The notes under the pieces: generated by a model
What the model was told of the DNA's origin: nothing
Seen by the model: the letters and a program-made list of their open reading frames with translations, nothing else
Databases searched by the model: none
Shown: piece by piece, positions 9,687 through 22,194 of the stretch
Position numbering within the stretch: position 1 is the first letter of the stretch
Layout: each line of letters opens with the position of its first letter
Position numbers and translations under genes: made by a program
Origin: Uranotaenia lowii
Taxonomy: Eukaryota > Arthropoda > Insecta > Diptera > Culicidae
NCBI RefSeq assembly: GCF_029784155.1
Contig: NC_073691.1
Span: forward strand, 26,386,146 to 26,450,145
Length of the DNA stretch: 64,000 nucleotides
Direction of reading: 5' to 3'

Positions 9687-10195
9687 GTCGTAAATCTCCA
9701 ACCAGCAGTCATCATCCACCGAAACTGGCCCCAAAACCTTCCCCAGATTACCGAAATCCGTCGCAAGTTGACCCCCAGCATCGGAGCAACTATAATAACG
9801 AGATTCTTGGCCCCCGTTCACGAAAAAAGACTGAAGCTGATGACCGGACTTCTCGGAAACTGTCCTCCTGTTGCTCCTCGTCGTCTTCTTCTTCCGAATC
9901 GGAGGAAGGGGAAGACCCTGGCGAAGATTCCGATGGGCAAGGGTCAAAAATCGATACCCGGCAGCAGTCGAGTGATGCTTGTGGTGGAAATTCGCCAACG
10001 ATGGTGGAAAACTTGAACCGAAACTTCAACCCTGAATCGGAAGAGGAAAAGTGGATCAACTATTGGAGGAATCGGGGCGACGACGGCGGTGATAAAAGGC
10101 TAAAATTGGATCCAATCGTTGAAGGATTCTGCGAAGGTACTTCTTCAACTGCTACTAGCATTAATGATGAGGAAAAGGTTGGTGGAAACTGCTAG
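9687..10195 (+). CDS. Unrecognised 277-aa protein, exon 2
   Basis: Read in the phase set by exon 1, this exon is open for 169 codons to TAG 10193-10195. It encodes a basic, Pro/Ser-rich part (RKSPTSSHHPPKLAPKPSP), a poly-Ser/acidic run (CCSSSSSSSESEEGEDPGED), then a more structured-looking C-terminus with EEEKWINYWRNRGDDGG. The acidic serine run resembles casein-kinase-2 type phosphoacceptor stretches, which is inference. Antisense ORFs over the same bases (90-122 codons) are mirror images of this coding bias and are not supported by splice signals. The combination of N-terminal anchor and long disordered tail suggests a tail exposed on one side of a membrane. Confidence 0.65.
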
Positions 10196-10453
10196 TCTCG
10201 TCGTTGAGTGTTCTCGGGTTTCACTTATTCAGTTCCGGATTCCGAGAAGTGAATCGAGATCCCAGGGAAGGGGAACTTGATCCAGAAAAAAAAACTTCTG
10301 GCACCAACCGCAAGTATTGAACTATAATTGACTGTGACGCGGGTTCGGTGTTAATTAAGTGCTAAAAGTTCAAGTGATTCCTGTTCAGTAACTTCGATTA
10401 GTTTTCGTACAGTTTGGTGATGGAAGATTGAAGTGTGTTTTTGACTTGAGGGA

Positions 10454-10459
10454 AATAAA
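10454..10459 (+). terminator. Poly(A) signal AATAAA
   Basis: A canonical AATAAA lies 259 bp after the stop codon of the 277-aa gene, in AT-rich sequence and about 100 bp before the satellite begins. A 3' UTR of about 280 bp is implied. Confidence 0.55.
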
Positions 10460-10599
10460 ATCGATTTTAAGATTTCGTAAAAAATTCAATTCCTCAATCC
10501 GAAATTACCCACATCCTCAAAACAAACTTCAAATTTTCAAATTTTAATGTTTTTTTTAACACGATTTAAACTTTTGGGCAATGTTCGAATCATTATTGT

Positions 10600-11300
10600 T
10601 ACATTCAAAAGTCAATTTTATGTCATTTTGGGCCATATTTATGCCATTTTTGAGTTTCATTTTTGTAATTTTTGTGTCGATTTTGTGTAATTTTTGTGTC
10701 ATTTTTTTTTGGCATTTTTGTGTCATTTTTATATCATTTTGCTACCATTTTCGGTAAGTTTTCTGTCATCTTCGTGTTATTTTTGTATCATTTTTGTGTC
10801 ATTTTCGCGCTATTTTTTTACTATTTTTGGTGTTATTTTTGCGCCAGGTTTGTTTCATATTTGTGCCATTTTTGTATTATTTTTGTATCATTTTTGTGTC
10901 TTTTTTGTGTCATTTTTGTGCCATTTTTGTGCCATTTTTGTGCCATTTTTGTGTCATTATTGTGCCATTTTGAATCAATTTTGTGTCAACTTCGTGTCAT
11001 TTTTGCGTCGATTTTGTATCATTCTTTAACTTTTTTTGTACCATATTTTCACTATTTTTGTAACATTTCGGTATCATTTGAAGTAAATTTAATGTCATTT
11101 TGGTGTCACTTTTATGTTATTTTTGTTTCAATTTCTGTTTCATTTTTCTATCATTATTTTGTCATTTTTGTGTTAGTTTTGTGTAATTTTCGTGTCATTT
11201 TTGTGTCATTTTTGTGTCATTTTTGTGTCATTTTTGTGTCATTTTTGTGTCATTTTTGTGTCATTTTTGTGTCATTTTTGTGTCATTTTTGTGTCGTTTT
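10600..11300. repeat. Degenerate 11-bp minisatellite (TTTTTGTGTCA)
   Basis: From about 10600 the sequence is an imperfect series of 'catttttgtg-' units of 10-12 bp with many substitutions. It becomes regular (about ten exact TTTTTGTGTCA copies) at 11190-11300. It is the diverged edge of the array that continues to 18.4 kb. The 222-codon and 111-codon ORFs rich in Phe, Ser and Cys are products of the repeat. Confidence 0.85.
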
Positions 11301-14300
11301 TGTGTCATTTTTGTCATTTTTGTCATTTTTGTTTTTTTAGTCATTTTTTTCATTTTTGTCATTTTTTTCTTTTTTGTTTTTTTTTTTCATTTTTTTCAGT
11401 TTTTTTCATTTTTGTCATTTTTGTCATTTTTGTCATTTTTGTCATTTTTGTCATTTTTGTCATTTTTGTCATTTTTGTCATTTTTGTCATTTTTGTCATT
11501 TTTGTCATTTTGTCATTTTTGTCATTTTTGTCATTTTTGTCATTTTTGTCATTTTTGTCATTTTTGTCATTTTTGTCATTTTTGTCATTTTTGTCATTTT
11601 TGTCATTTTTGTCATTTTTGTCATTTTTGTCATTTTTGTCATTTTTGTCATTTTTGTCATTTTTGTCATTTTTGTCATTTTTGTCAGTTTTGTCATTTTT
11701 GTCATTTTTGTCATTTTTGTCATTTTTGTCATTTTTGTCATTTTTGTCATTTTTGTCATTTTTGTCATTTTTGTCATTTTTGTCATTTTTGTCATTTTTG
11801 TCATTTTTGTCATTTTTGTCATTTTTGTCATTTTTGTCATTTTTGTCATTTTTGTCATTTTTGTCATTTTTGTCATTTTTGTCATTTTTGTCATTTTTGT
11901 CATTTTTGTCATTTTTGTCATTTTTGTCATTATTGTCATTTTTGTCATTTTTGTCATTTTTGTCATTTTTGTCATTTTTGTCATTTTTGTCATTTTTGTC
12001 ATTTTTGTCATTTTTGTCATTTTTGTCATTTTTGTCATTTTTGTCATTTTTGTCATTTTTGTCATTTTTGTCATTTTTGTCATTTTTGTCATTTTTGTCA
12101 TTTTTGTCATTTTTGTCATTTTTGTCATTTTTGTCATTTTTGTCATTTTTGTCATTTTTGTCATTTTTGTCATTTTTGTCATTTTTGTCATTTTTGTCAT
12201 TTTTGTCATTTTTGTCATTTTTGTCATTTTTGTCATTTTTGTCATTTTTGTCATTTTTGTCATTTTTGTCATTTTTGTCATTTTTGTCATTTTTGTCATT
12301 TTTGTCATTTTTGTCATTTTTGTCATTTTTGTCATTTTTGTCATTTTTGTCATTTTTGTCATTTTTGTCATTTTTGTCATTTTTGTCATTTTTGTCATTT
12401 TTGTCATTTTTGTCATTTTTGTCATTTTTGTCATTTTTGTCATTTTTGTCATTTTTGTCATTTTTGTCATTTTTGTCATTTTTGTCATTTTTGTCATTTT
12501 TGTCATTTTTGTCATTTTTGTCATTTTTGTCATTTTTGTCATTTTTGTCATTTTTGTCATTTTTGTCATTTTTGTCATTTTTGTCATTTTTGTCATTTTT
12601 GTCATTTTTGTCATTTTTGTCATTTTTGTCATTTTTGTCATTTTTGTCATTTTTGTCATTTTTGTCATTTTTGTCATTTTTGACATTTTTGTCATTTTTG
12701 TCATTTTTGTCATTTTTGTCATTTTTTTCATTTTATTTGTCAATTTTGTCATTTTTGTCATTTTTGTCATTTTTGTCATTTTTGTCATTTTTGTCATTTT
12801 TGTCATTTGTTGTCATTTTTGTCATTTTTGTCATTTTTGTCATTTTTGTCATTTTTGTCATTTTTGTCATTTTTGTCATTTTTGTCATTTTTGTCATTTT
12901 TGTCATTTTTGTCATTTTTGTCATTTTTGTCATTTTTGTCATTTTTGTCATTTTTGTCATTTTTGTCATTTTTGTCATTTTTGTCATTTTTGTCATTTTT
13001 GTCATTTTTGTCATTTTTGTCATTTTTGTCATTTTCGTCATTTTTGTCATTTTTGTCATTTTTGTCATTTTTGTCATTTTTGTCATTTTTGTCATTTTTG
13101 TCATTTTTGTCATTTTTGTCATTTTTGTCATTTTTGTCATTTTTGTCATTTTTGTCATTTTTGTCATTTTTGTCATTTTTGTCATTTTTGTCATTTTTGT
13201 CATTTTTGTCATTTTTGTCATTTTTGTCATTTTTGTCATTTTTGTCATTTTTGTCATTTTTGTCATTTTTGTCATTTTTGTCATTTTTGTCATTTTTGTC
13301 ATTTTTGTCATTTTTGTCATTTTTGTCATTTTTGTCATTTTTGTCATTTTTGTCATTTTTGTCATTTTTGTCATTTTTGTCATTTTTGTCATTTTTGTCA
13401 TTTTTGTCATTTTTTTCATTTTATTTGTCAATTTTGTCATTTTTGTCATTTTTGTCATTTTTGACATTTTTGTCATTTTTGTCATTTTTGTCATTTTTGT
13501 CATTTTTGTCATTTTTGTCATTTTTGTCATTTTTGTCATTTTTGTCATTTTTGTCATTTTTGTCATTTTTGTCATTTTTGTCATTTTTGTCATTTTTGTC
13601 ATTTTTGTCATTTTTGTCATTTTTGTCATTTTTGTCATTTTTGTCATTTTTGTCATTTTTGTCATTTTTGTCATTTTTGACATTTTTGTCATTTTTGTCA
13701 TTTTTGTCATTTTTGTCATTTTTGTCATTTTGGTCATTTTTGTCATTTTTGTCATTTTTGTCATTTTTGTCATTTTTGTCATTTTTGTCATTTTTGTCAT
13801 TTTTGTCATTTTTGTCATTTTTGTCATTTTTGTCATTTTTGTCATTTTTGTCATTTTTGTCATTTTTGTCATTTTTGTCATTTTTGTCATTTTTGTCATT
13901 TTTGTCATTTTTGTCATTTTTGTCATTTTTGTCATTTTTGTCATTTTTGTCATTTTTGTCATTTTTGTCATTTTTGTCATTTTTGTCATTTTTGTCATTT
14001 TTGTCATTTTTGTCATTTTTGTCATTTTTGTCATTTTTGTCATTTTTGTCATTTTTGTCATTTTTGTCATTTTTGTCATTTTTGTCATTTTTGTCATTTT
14101 TGTCATTTTTGTCATTTTTGTCATTTTTGTCATTTTTGTCATTTTTGTCATTTTTGTCATTTTTGTCATTTTTGTCATTTTTGTCATTTTTGTCATTTTT
14201 GTCATTTTTGTCATTTTTGTCATTTTTGTCATTTTTGTCATTTTTGTCATTTTTGTCATTTTTGTCATTTTTGTCATTTTTGTCATTTTTGTCATTTTTG

Positions 14301-16224
14301 TCATTTTTGTCATTTTTGTCATTTTTGTCATTTTTGTCATTTTTGTCATTTTTGTCATTTTTGTCATTTTTGTCATTTTTGTCATTTTTGTCATTTTTGT
14401 CATTTTTGTCATTTTTGTCATTTTTGTCATTTTTGTCATTTTTGTCATTTTTGTCATTTTTGTCATTTTTGTCATTTTTGTCATTTTTGTCATTTTTGTC
14501 ATTTTTGTCATTTTTGTCATTTTTGTCATTTTTGTCATTTTTGTCATTTTTGTCATTTTTGTCATTTTTGTCATTTTTGTAATTTTTGTCATTTTTGTCA
14601 TTTTTGTCATTTTTGTCATTTTTGTCATTTTTGTCATTTTTGTCATTTTTGTCATTTTTGTCATTTTTGTCATTTTTGTCATTTTTGTCATTTTTGTCAT
14701 TTTTGTCATTTTTGTCATTTTTGTCATTTTTGTCATTTTTGTCATTTTTGTCATTTTTGTCATTTTTGTCATTTTTGTCATTTTTGTCATTTTTGTCATT
14801 TTTGTCATTTTTGTCATTTTTGTCATTTTTGTCATTTTTGTCATTATTGTCATTTTTGTCATTTTTGTCATTTTTGTCATTTTTGTCATTTTTGTCATTT
14901 TTGTCATTTTTGTCATTTTTGTCATTTTTGTCATTTTTGTCATTTTTGTCATTTTTGTCGTTTTTGTCATTTTTGTCATTTTTGTCATTTTTGTCATTTT
15001 TGTCATTTTTGTCATTTTTGTCATTTTTGTCATTTTTGTCATTTTTGTCATTTTTGTCATTTTTGTCATTTTTGTCATTTTTGTCATTTTTGTCATTTTT
15101 GTCATTTTTGTCATTTTTGTCATTTTTGTCATTTTTGTCATTTTTGTCATTTTTGTCATTTTTGTCATTTTTGTCATTTTTGTTATTTTTGTCATTTTTT
15201 TCATTTTTGTCATTTTTGTCATTTTTGTCATTTTTGTAATTTTTGTAATTTTTGTAATTTTTGTCATTTTTGTCATTTTTGTCATTTTTGTCATTTTTGT
15301 CATTTTTGTCATTTTTGTCATTTTTGTCATTTTTGTCATTTTTGTCATTTTTGTCATTTTTGTCATTTTTGTCATTTTTGTCATTTTTGTCATTTTTGTC
15401 ATTTTTGTCATTTTTGTCATTTTTGTCATTTTTGTCATTTTTGTCATTTTTGTCATTTTTGTCATTTTTGTCATTTTTGTCATTTTTGTCATTTTTGTCA
15501 TTTTTGTCATTTTTGTCATTTTTGTCATTTTTGTCATTTTTGTCATTTTTGTCATTTTTGTCATTTTTGTCATTTTTGTCATTTTTGTCATTTTTGTCAT
15601 TTTTGTCATTTTTGTCATTTTTGTCATTTTTGTCATTTTTGTCATTTTTGTCATTTTTGTCATTTTTGTCATTTTTGTCATTTTTGTCATTTTTGTCATT
15701 TTTGTCATTTTTGTCATTTTTGTCATTTTTGTCATTTTTGTCATTTTTGTCATTTTTGTCATTTTTGTCATTTTTGTCATTTTTGTCATTTTTGTCATTT
15801 TTGTCATTTTTGTCATTTTTGTCATTTTTGTCATTTTTGTCATTTTTGTCATTTTTGTCATTTTTGTCATTTTTGTCATTTTTGTCATTTTTGTCATTTT
15901 TGTCATTTTTGTCATTTTTGTCATTTTTGTCATTTTTGTCATTTTTGTCATTTTTGTCATTTTTGTCATTTTTGTCATTTTTGTCATTTTTGTCATTTTT
16001 GTCATTTTTGTCATTTTTGTCATTTTTGTCATTTTTGTCATTTTTGTCATTTTTGTCATTTTTGTCATTTTTGTCATTTTTGTCATTTTTGTCATTTTTG
16101 TCATTTTTGTCATTTTTGTCATTTTTGTCATTTTTGTCATTTTTGTCATTTTTGTCATTTTTGTCATTTTTGTCATTTTTGTCATTTTTGTCATTTTTGT
16201 CATTTTTGTCATTTTTGTCATGTT
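11301..16224. repeat. 9-bp minisatellite TTTTTGTCA, about 550 copies
   Basis: Almost perfect tandem TTTTTGTCA for 4.9 kb, with rare single-base variants and a few length slips (for example near 11512 and 12808). Because 9 is a multiple of 3, most frames stay open for the whole array, giving ORFs of up to 1,686 codons made of FLS, FCH, FVI, MTK or NDK. None has codon-level constraint and none should be called a gene. A 30-bp variant marker (ttttttcattttatttgtca) occurs twice, at 12722 and 13410. Confidence 0.97.
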
Positions 16225-16230
16225 TGACAA
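16215..16230. repeat. Palindromic hinge TTGTCA-TGTT-TGACAA
   Basis: At the junction of the two 9-bp arrays the sequence is TTGTCA (16215-16220), TGTT, TGACAA (16225-16230). To the left every unit holds TTGTCA, to the right every unit holds TGACAA, so this is the point where the repeat switches strand. Confidence 0.85.
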
Positions 16231-18390
16231 TTTGGACAGTTTTGGCAATTGACAATTTTGACAATTTTGACAATTTTGACAATTTTGACAATTTTGACAA
16301 TTTTGACAATTTTGACAATTTTGACAATTTTGACAATTTTGACAATTTTGACAATTTTGACAATTTTGACAATTTTGACAATTTGGACAATTTTGACAAT
16401 TTTGACAATTTTGACAATTTTGACAATTTTGACAATTTTGACAATTTTGACAATTTTGACAATTTTGTCAATTTGGACAATTTTGACAATTTTGACAATT
16501 TTGACAATTTTGACAATTTTGACAGTTTTGACAATTTTGATAATTTTGACAATTTTGACAATTTTGACAATTTTGACAATTTTGACAATTTTGACAATTT
16601 TGACAATTTTAACAATTTTGACAATTTTGACAATTTTGACAATTTTGACAATTTTGACAATTTTGACAATTTTGACAATTTTGACAATTTTGACAATTTT
16701 GACAATTTTGACAATTTTGACAATTTTGACAATTTTGACAATTTTGACAATTTTGACAATTTTGACAATTTTGACAATTTTGACAATTTTGACAATTTTG
16801 ACAATTTTGACAATTTTGACAATTTTGACAATTTTGATAAATTTTGACAATTTTGATAATTTTGACAATTTTGACAATTTTGACAATTTTGACAATTTTG
16901 ACAATTTTGACAATTTTGACAATTTTGACAATTTTGACAATTTTGACAATTTTGACAATTTTGACAATTTTGACAATTTTGACAATTTTGACAATTTTGA
17001 CAATTTTGACAATTTTGACAATTTTGACAATTTTGACAATTTTGACAATTTTGACAATTTTGACAATTTTGACAATTTTGACAATTTTGACAATTTTGAC
17101 AATTTTGACAATTTTGACAATTTTGACAATTTTGACAATTTTGACAATTTTGACAATTTTGACAATTTTGACAATTTTGACAATTTTGACAATTTTGACA
17201 ATTTTGACAATTTTGACAATTTTGACAATTTTGACAATTTTGACAATTTTGACAGTTTTGACAATTTTGACAATTTTGACAATTTTGACAATTTTGACAA
17301 TTTTGACAATTTTGACAATTTTGACAATTTTGACAATTTTGACAATTTTGACAATTTTGACAATTTTGACAATTTTGACAATTTTGACAATTTTGACAAT
17401 TTTGACAATTTTGACAATTTTGACAATTTTGACAATTTTGACAATTTTGACAATTTTGACAATTTTGACAATTTTGACAATTTTGACAATCTTGACAATT
17501 TTGAAAATTTTGACAATTTTGACAATTTTGACAATTTTGACAATTTTGACAATGTTGACAATTTTGACAATTTTGACAATTTTGACAATTTTGACAATTT
17601 TGACAATTTTGACAATTTTGACAATTTTGACAATTTTGACAATTTTAACAATTTTGACAATTTTGACAATTTTGACAATTTTGACAATTTTGACAATTTT
17701 GACAATTTTGACAATTTTGACAATTTTGACAATTTTGACAATTTTTACAATTTTTACAATTTTTACAATTTTGACAATTTTGACAATTTTGACAATTTTG
17801 ACAATTTTGACAATTTTGACAATTTTGACAATTTTGACAATTTTGACAATTTTGACAATTTTGACAATTTTGACAATTTTGACAATTTTGACAATTTTGA
17901 AAATTTTGACAATTTTGACAATTTTGACAATTTTGACAATTTTGACAATTTTGACAATTTTGACAATTTTGACAATTTTGACAATTTTGACAATTTTGAC
18001 AATTTTGACAATTTTGACAATTTTGACAATTTTGACAATTTTGACAATTTTGACAATTTTGACAATTTTGACAATTTTGACAATTTTGACAATTTTGACA
18101 ATTTTGACAATTTTGACAATTTTGACAATTTTGACAATTTTGACAATTTTGACAATTTTGACAATTTTGACAATTTTGACAATTTTGACAATTTTGACAA
18201 TTTTGACAATTTTGACAATTTTGACAATTTTGACAATTTTGACAATTTTGACAATTTTGACAATTTTGACAATTTTGACAATTTTGACAATTTTGACAAT
18301 TTTGACAATGTTGACAATTTTGACAATTTTGACAATTTTGACAATTTTGACAATTTTGGCAATTTTGATATTTTTGACTTTGACAAGTTT
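16225..18390. repeat. 9-bp minisatellite GACAATTTT, about 236 copies
   Basis: Tandem GACAATTTT (TGACAATTT in another register) with scattered variants (gacaatttg, gacagtttt, aacaatttt, three 'tttttacaa' units at 17742-17768). It decays over the last 30 bp into unique sequence near 18390. ORFs made of DNF, TIL, KLS or KIV units are artefacts. It shares the six-base core TGACAA with the reverse complement of the preceding array. Confidence 0.97.
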
Positions 18391-21300
18391 GGATATTTTA
18401 TTAGATCATGTTTTTTGTTACTGTTTAAGTCTCTTACAATTTTCATCATTGATGTTTGGAAACTGAGATTTTATTTGTTGTAATGGTTTAGACAGTTTTT
18501 CAATTTATGAATTTATGACTTACAGTCTATCTGGGCTTGGATATTTCTCGGAATCTCTCACAAAGATACGAGCCATAACCACTTTGGCCAAGGCAACAAA
18601 ATCCCATCAAGATATGACCATAATGTTCAACAAATAAAGTGAAAAACCTATCAAAACCGCAAACCAAACCAAAACAGAACAGAAAAAGAACATCCAATCG
18701 TCATCATACGTTTTCGTCCGTTCAATGTTGGGAAAAACACTTTTCAAATCATTTCATTTCCCCCAATATTAGAAAAAGTGGCAGCAACAGGCTCGAAGGA
18801 CCAGATGCCGTTAACTTATTCGAGGAAAGAGGAGCCAGTTGGACGTTCTGAGACGGGAAAACATATGTCCTTCCCAAAGTGGCAGTTTGCCTCTACACAT
18901 TTTCCAATTCAGTTGAGATGGCTGTAAAAGATTGAAATTCTCCTGCCACCGCTCTTGGATGAGGGAATGAAGAAGAATTTCTGGCTTTTGGTCCTTCGAG
19001 CCGACAGGTTCTGCTGTCTGTCTCCGGAGGAAACTTGTCAGATGGATTGTAACACACGTGACTGAGTCTAATTCTGGTTTCTCTCTGGTTTTTCTCGAAA
19101 ACTGATCCAAAGGTGCTCGGAGGTGGGAGTTTTGAGCCTTGGGGCAACACGTGTTCCGAATCAGGACGATTCTTCTTGTGGTTTCAACTTCCAGTTCCCA
19201 GGAAAAGTGAAAGCTCAAAAGATGGACCAGTTCCAGAGATAGGTGATAATCCGATTTGTCCAGGACATTGGAAATGAATGATGTCCTATGTGGTGTGAAT
19301 TTCATCCTTAACGTGAACAATTATGAGATGATTTAATTCTCGAAACGTTTCTATAAGGTTAAAAGAAACAATTTCTGTCAAAGAATTACGGTGAAAATAT
19401 AAAAACCTTCAAAGTTGGGGGTCTATGAATCAAACATTTAATATGAAAATTAAATCGGCAGCAGCCCACATTTTTAGATCGAGCTGAAAAGAAACAAAAA
19501 TCGCAAATGTGTTAAACGGTATTTTGGCCGCTCTTTTTCTCTCTAAAAAAAAAAAGAAATGGCAGAAGGGGTGAAAAGTTGGCCCCATAAACTTGACATG
19601 GTTATTTGGCACTCTTTTTTACACCCACCACCCATTAGTACAGTAGCAGCTGAAAGCTGAAAAAGCAGTTTTTCCGGAAATTTTCGGCACACCCGTCGCC
19701 AATGATGATGGGTCGTAAGTTTTCGAGGTGATTTTTTCCCCACTCGTTTTGAGCTGAGATTGCTCCACGTTTCGCTTGGCAAGGGGTAATGAAAATGATC
19801 GGTTTATTGAACATTTCTCAATACGATGTAAGGGGGGAGTTTATGAGAGTCGTCGAATGGTAATACCTTTATTTTAAGTTTTTTTTAACAAAATATTAAC
19901 GAACTGAGAAGGAGACGATTTATTGAGTGCAGTAATGCTGGAAACTGTTTTTCATATGCAGTTTTTCCCCCTTTTTTGATATTCGATTGAGTCTCTTCAA
20001 AAGCTTGTTGAAGTCATGAAGTTGAATAGTACGTTAATTTGGGTTTTTTTTTTGTGTCGTATTCAATGTTTCAGTCGAAACAAACCATTTTAAAAATTTA
20101 AACTTAAAATCGTGTTAGCCAAATTGGTACGATATTGCTTACACATTAGATAAAAATCCATTCCATAATTGGAGCGTAACCTATAGAAGCCCCGAAATTT
20201 ACTGTACATGAGAGAATTATTTATTGAATAAAGTCTTTATTAACATCACAAACGTGAAAAATTCCACATTCAAAAATGAATGAATGCCACAAAAAATAAT
20301 TAAACTTTGCGAAATTGTTTTATTATGTTCAATCAAGTTAAAATATTGAAAAATTATTTTGTCAAAAAAATCGAATTGAATACATTTGCTCTAAACTTTT
20401 GAAAAACATACTCAAGAATTTTTTGAATTCCTATAACAAGAATTCATTACAAATTCAACCGTTTGTTTTAAGCTTTTATATTTAAACCATAAGGTAATGA
20501 AAGTTTTGAGTTTTTAAGGAGTTAAAATATCATTAGGTTTCAAAATATTTTTTTTTTGTATTTTGAACTTGTTTTAAGATAATTATTTAATTTTAATTTT
20601 AATTTAAACTTTTTAAAAAAAAATTCCACAAAACAGACTGATGATTGATTAATGAAGCTAAAAAAGTATCTTCAAAAAATTGAACAACTGGAATCTTTTT
20701 TTAAGTATCAAACTTCATCGCTAGTAAACGCAAACCATCGCCAAAGCCTTCACAATTGCATTTAAATATTTTGAACGAATTTGTCAAACAAAAATAAGAA
20801 TTGTAATATGAAAATTTCAACAAAATTTCATTCAATTCAATGAGATCCAAGTTTAAATATAAAAAATAGAACAAATTTGTAAAGAATTTATGAAAATAAA
20901 TCGAAGATATCATTAAATTTATGAGTTGAAAATCTATAAACGTTCGTGCAAAAAGCGGCTTTGCTTGAAATTTCGTGTAGATCAACACTATTCTTAAAAA
21001 AATAGTGCGTTCGAATTTCGAATTTCTGTTGATCAGCGCTTTAAAATATTTTCATCAGATACACAAATCGTATCCATTAAAAAAACAAATTATGAGTTCG
21101 GAACTTAAATTCCTAAAATAGAGCCTAAGACCTGAAGTGGACAAGTGGAAAACTGGGAATATTTTTAAAAATCAAAATGCAATTTCCCAATTCTTGTATT
21201 TTCATCTATAATTTACGGAGAATGAACTATTATTTTTGCATGGAATGAAAGTCGCTCAACTTCCAAGCGTGTTTTCTTAGAAAACTTTTCTAGAACCTCT

Positions 21301-22194
21301 TCGATCCTGGAATCTTTAAATAAAAAAAATATATATGTATATATATATAAACAAAGTTGACAATTTCAAAAAGCGAATCAACATAATATAAGTTATGGCG
21401 CCCCCTAGAGAAAGTATTGTGGATTTTTCTTGCGTTTAAAGTGTGCTGAAAAAATCAGGACCAACATTTGTCCTAAACCTGGACTTTGGTCACTCGAATT
21501 CGAATTTTAAACACAAAATCCGGACGAATCGAAGCAGAATCCAGTGAATATTACAAAAAAAAATCAGGAAGAAACTGTATCAATCGTTTTTCAGATTCCT
21601 TAAAAAAAGATTAATATAAAGCCAACTTAAAAAATAACGCCCAATTTCAGTTATCTGTTTACTTAATCAATGTCAAAAAGTCTAGCAAAGTATTGAATCG
21701 TTTTTAACAACATTCTTGAAACCAGGCTAGACCAGTTTTTTCCACTTTACTTGAAATAAAAAACGAAAATTCTCGAAATATATCAGTGCAGTATGGAATG
21801 CTCTCCCAACAAGAAATATTACACAATTTTTTCGCTATTAATGGAACATTGACAAAGAATATATTTGACTTTTACGATGGCTACATTCACTTTCTAATTG
21901 GTTTATAAAAATTTGGATGATAACAGTAATTATCATTTTTTAAAGAAGATTTGCAATTCAGAATAGGATGTAGAATAAAAAAAATCATCCCCCATTTTCA
22001 TCAAGTACAAACGTTTAGCTCATTTACAAGGTAAATACGTTGCATTAATTTTAAGCTTTCTAAATATGCAGTTTTGGATGAATTCATGTTTGCCTAAATA
22101 AACCAAAAGACATTTGAGAATCTTATCTGAAAAGGCCTGAGTTAATGCCAGGTATTATTGAAATTAAAAATCCTTGTAAATCATTTTAATTATA
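18391..22194. other. AT-rich DNA without recognisable genes
   Basis: 3.8 kb of mostly AT-rich sequence with many stops. A minus-strand ORF of 169 codons (19320-18811) lies in a somewhat GC-richer patch but shows no recognisable motif or splice context, and an overlapping frame is also open, so I do not call it. A short (TA)n run lies at 21331-21350. No TE ends were found. Confidence 0.6.

Noticed and set aside
9630..10059. Minus-strand ORFs of 122 and 89 codons opposite exon 2
   Set aside because: They are antisense shadows of the poly-Ser/acidic coding exon; the plus-strand model has matching splice phase, stop and poly(A) signal.
10672..11340. 222-codon Phe/Cys/Ser-rich ORF that looks like a membrane protein
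   Set aside because: It is translation of the degenerate 11-bp repeat; a second frame is open over the same bases.
11192..16252. ORFs of up to 1,686 codons across the 9-bp arrays (also 42-47 kb and 57-61 kb)
   Set aside because: They arise because a 9-bp unit keeps every frame in phase; several frames on both strands are open at once and the peptides are three-residue repeats. No start context, splice site or constraint supports coding.
18811..19320. 169-codon minus-strand ORF
   Set aside because: No recognisable motif, an overlapping minus frame is also open, and there is no splice or promoter context. It could still be an exon, but nothing positive supports it.
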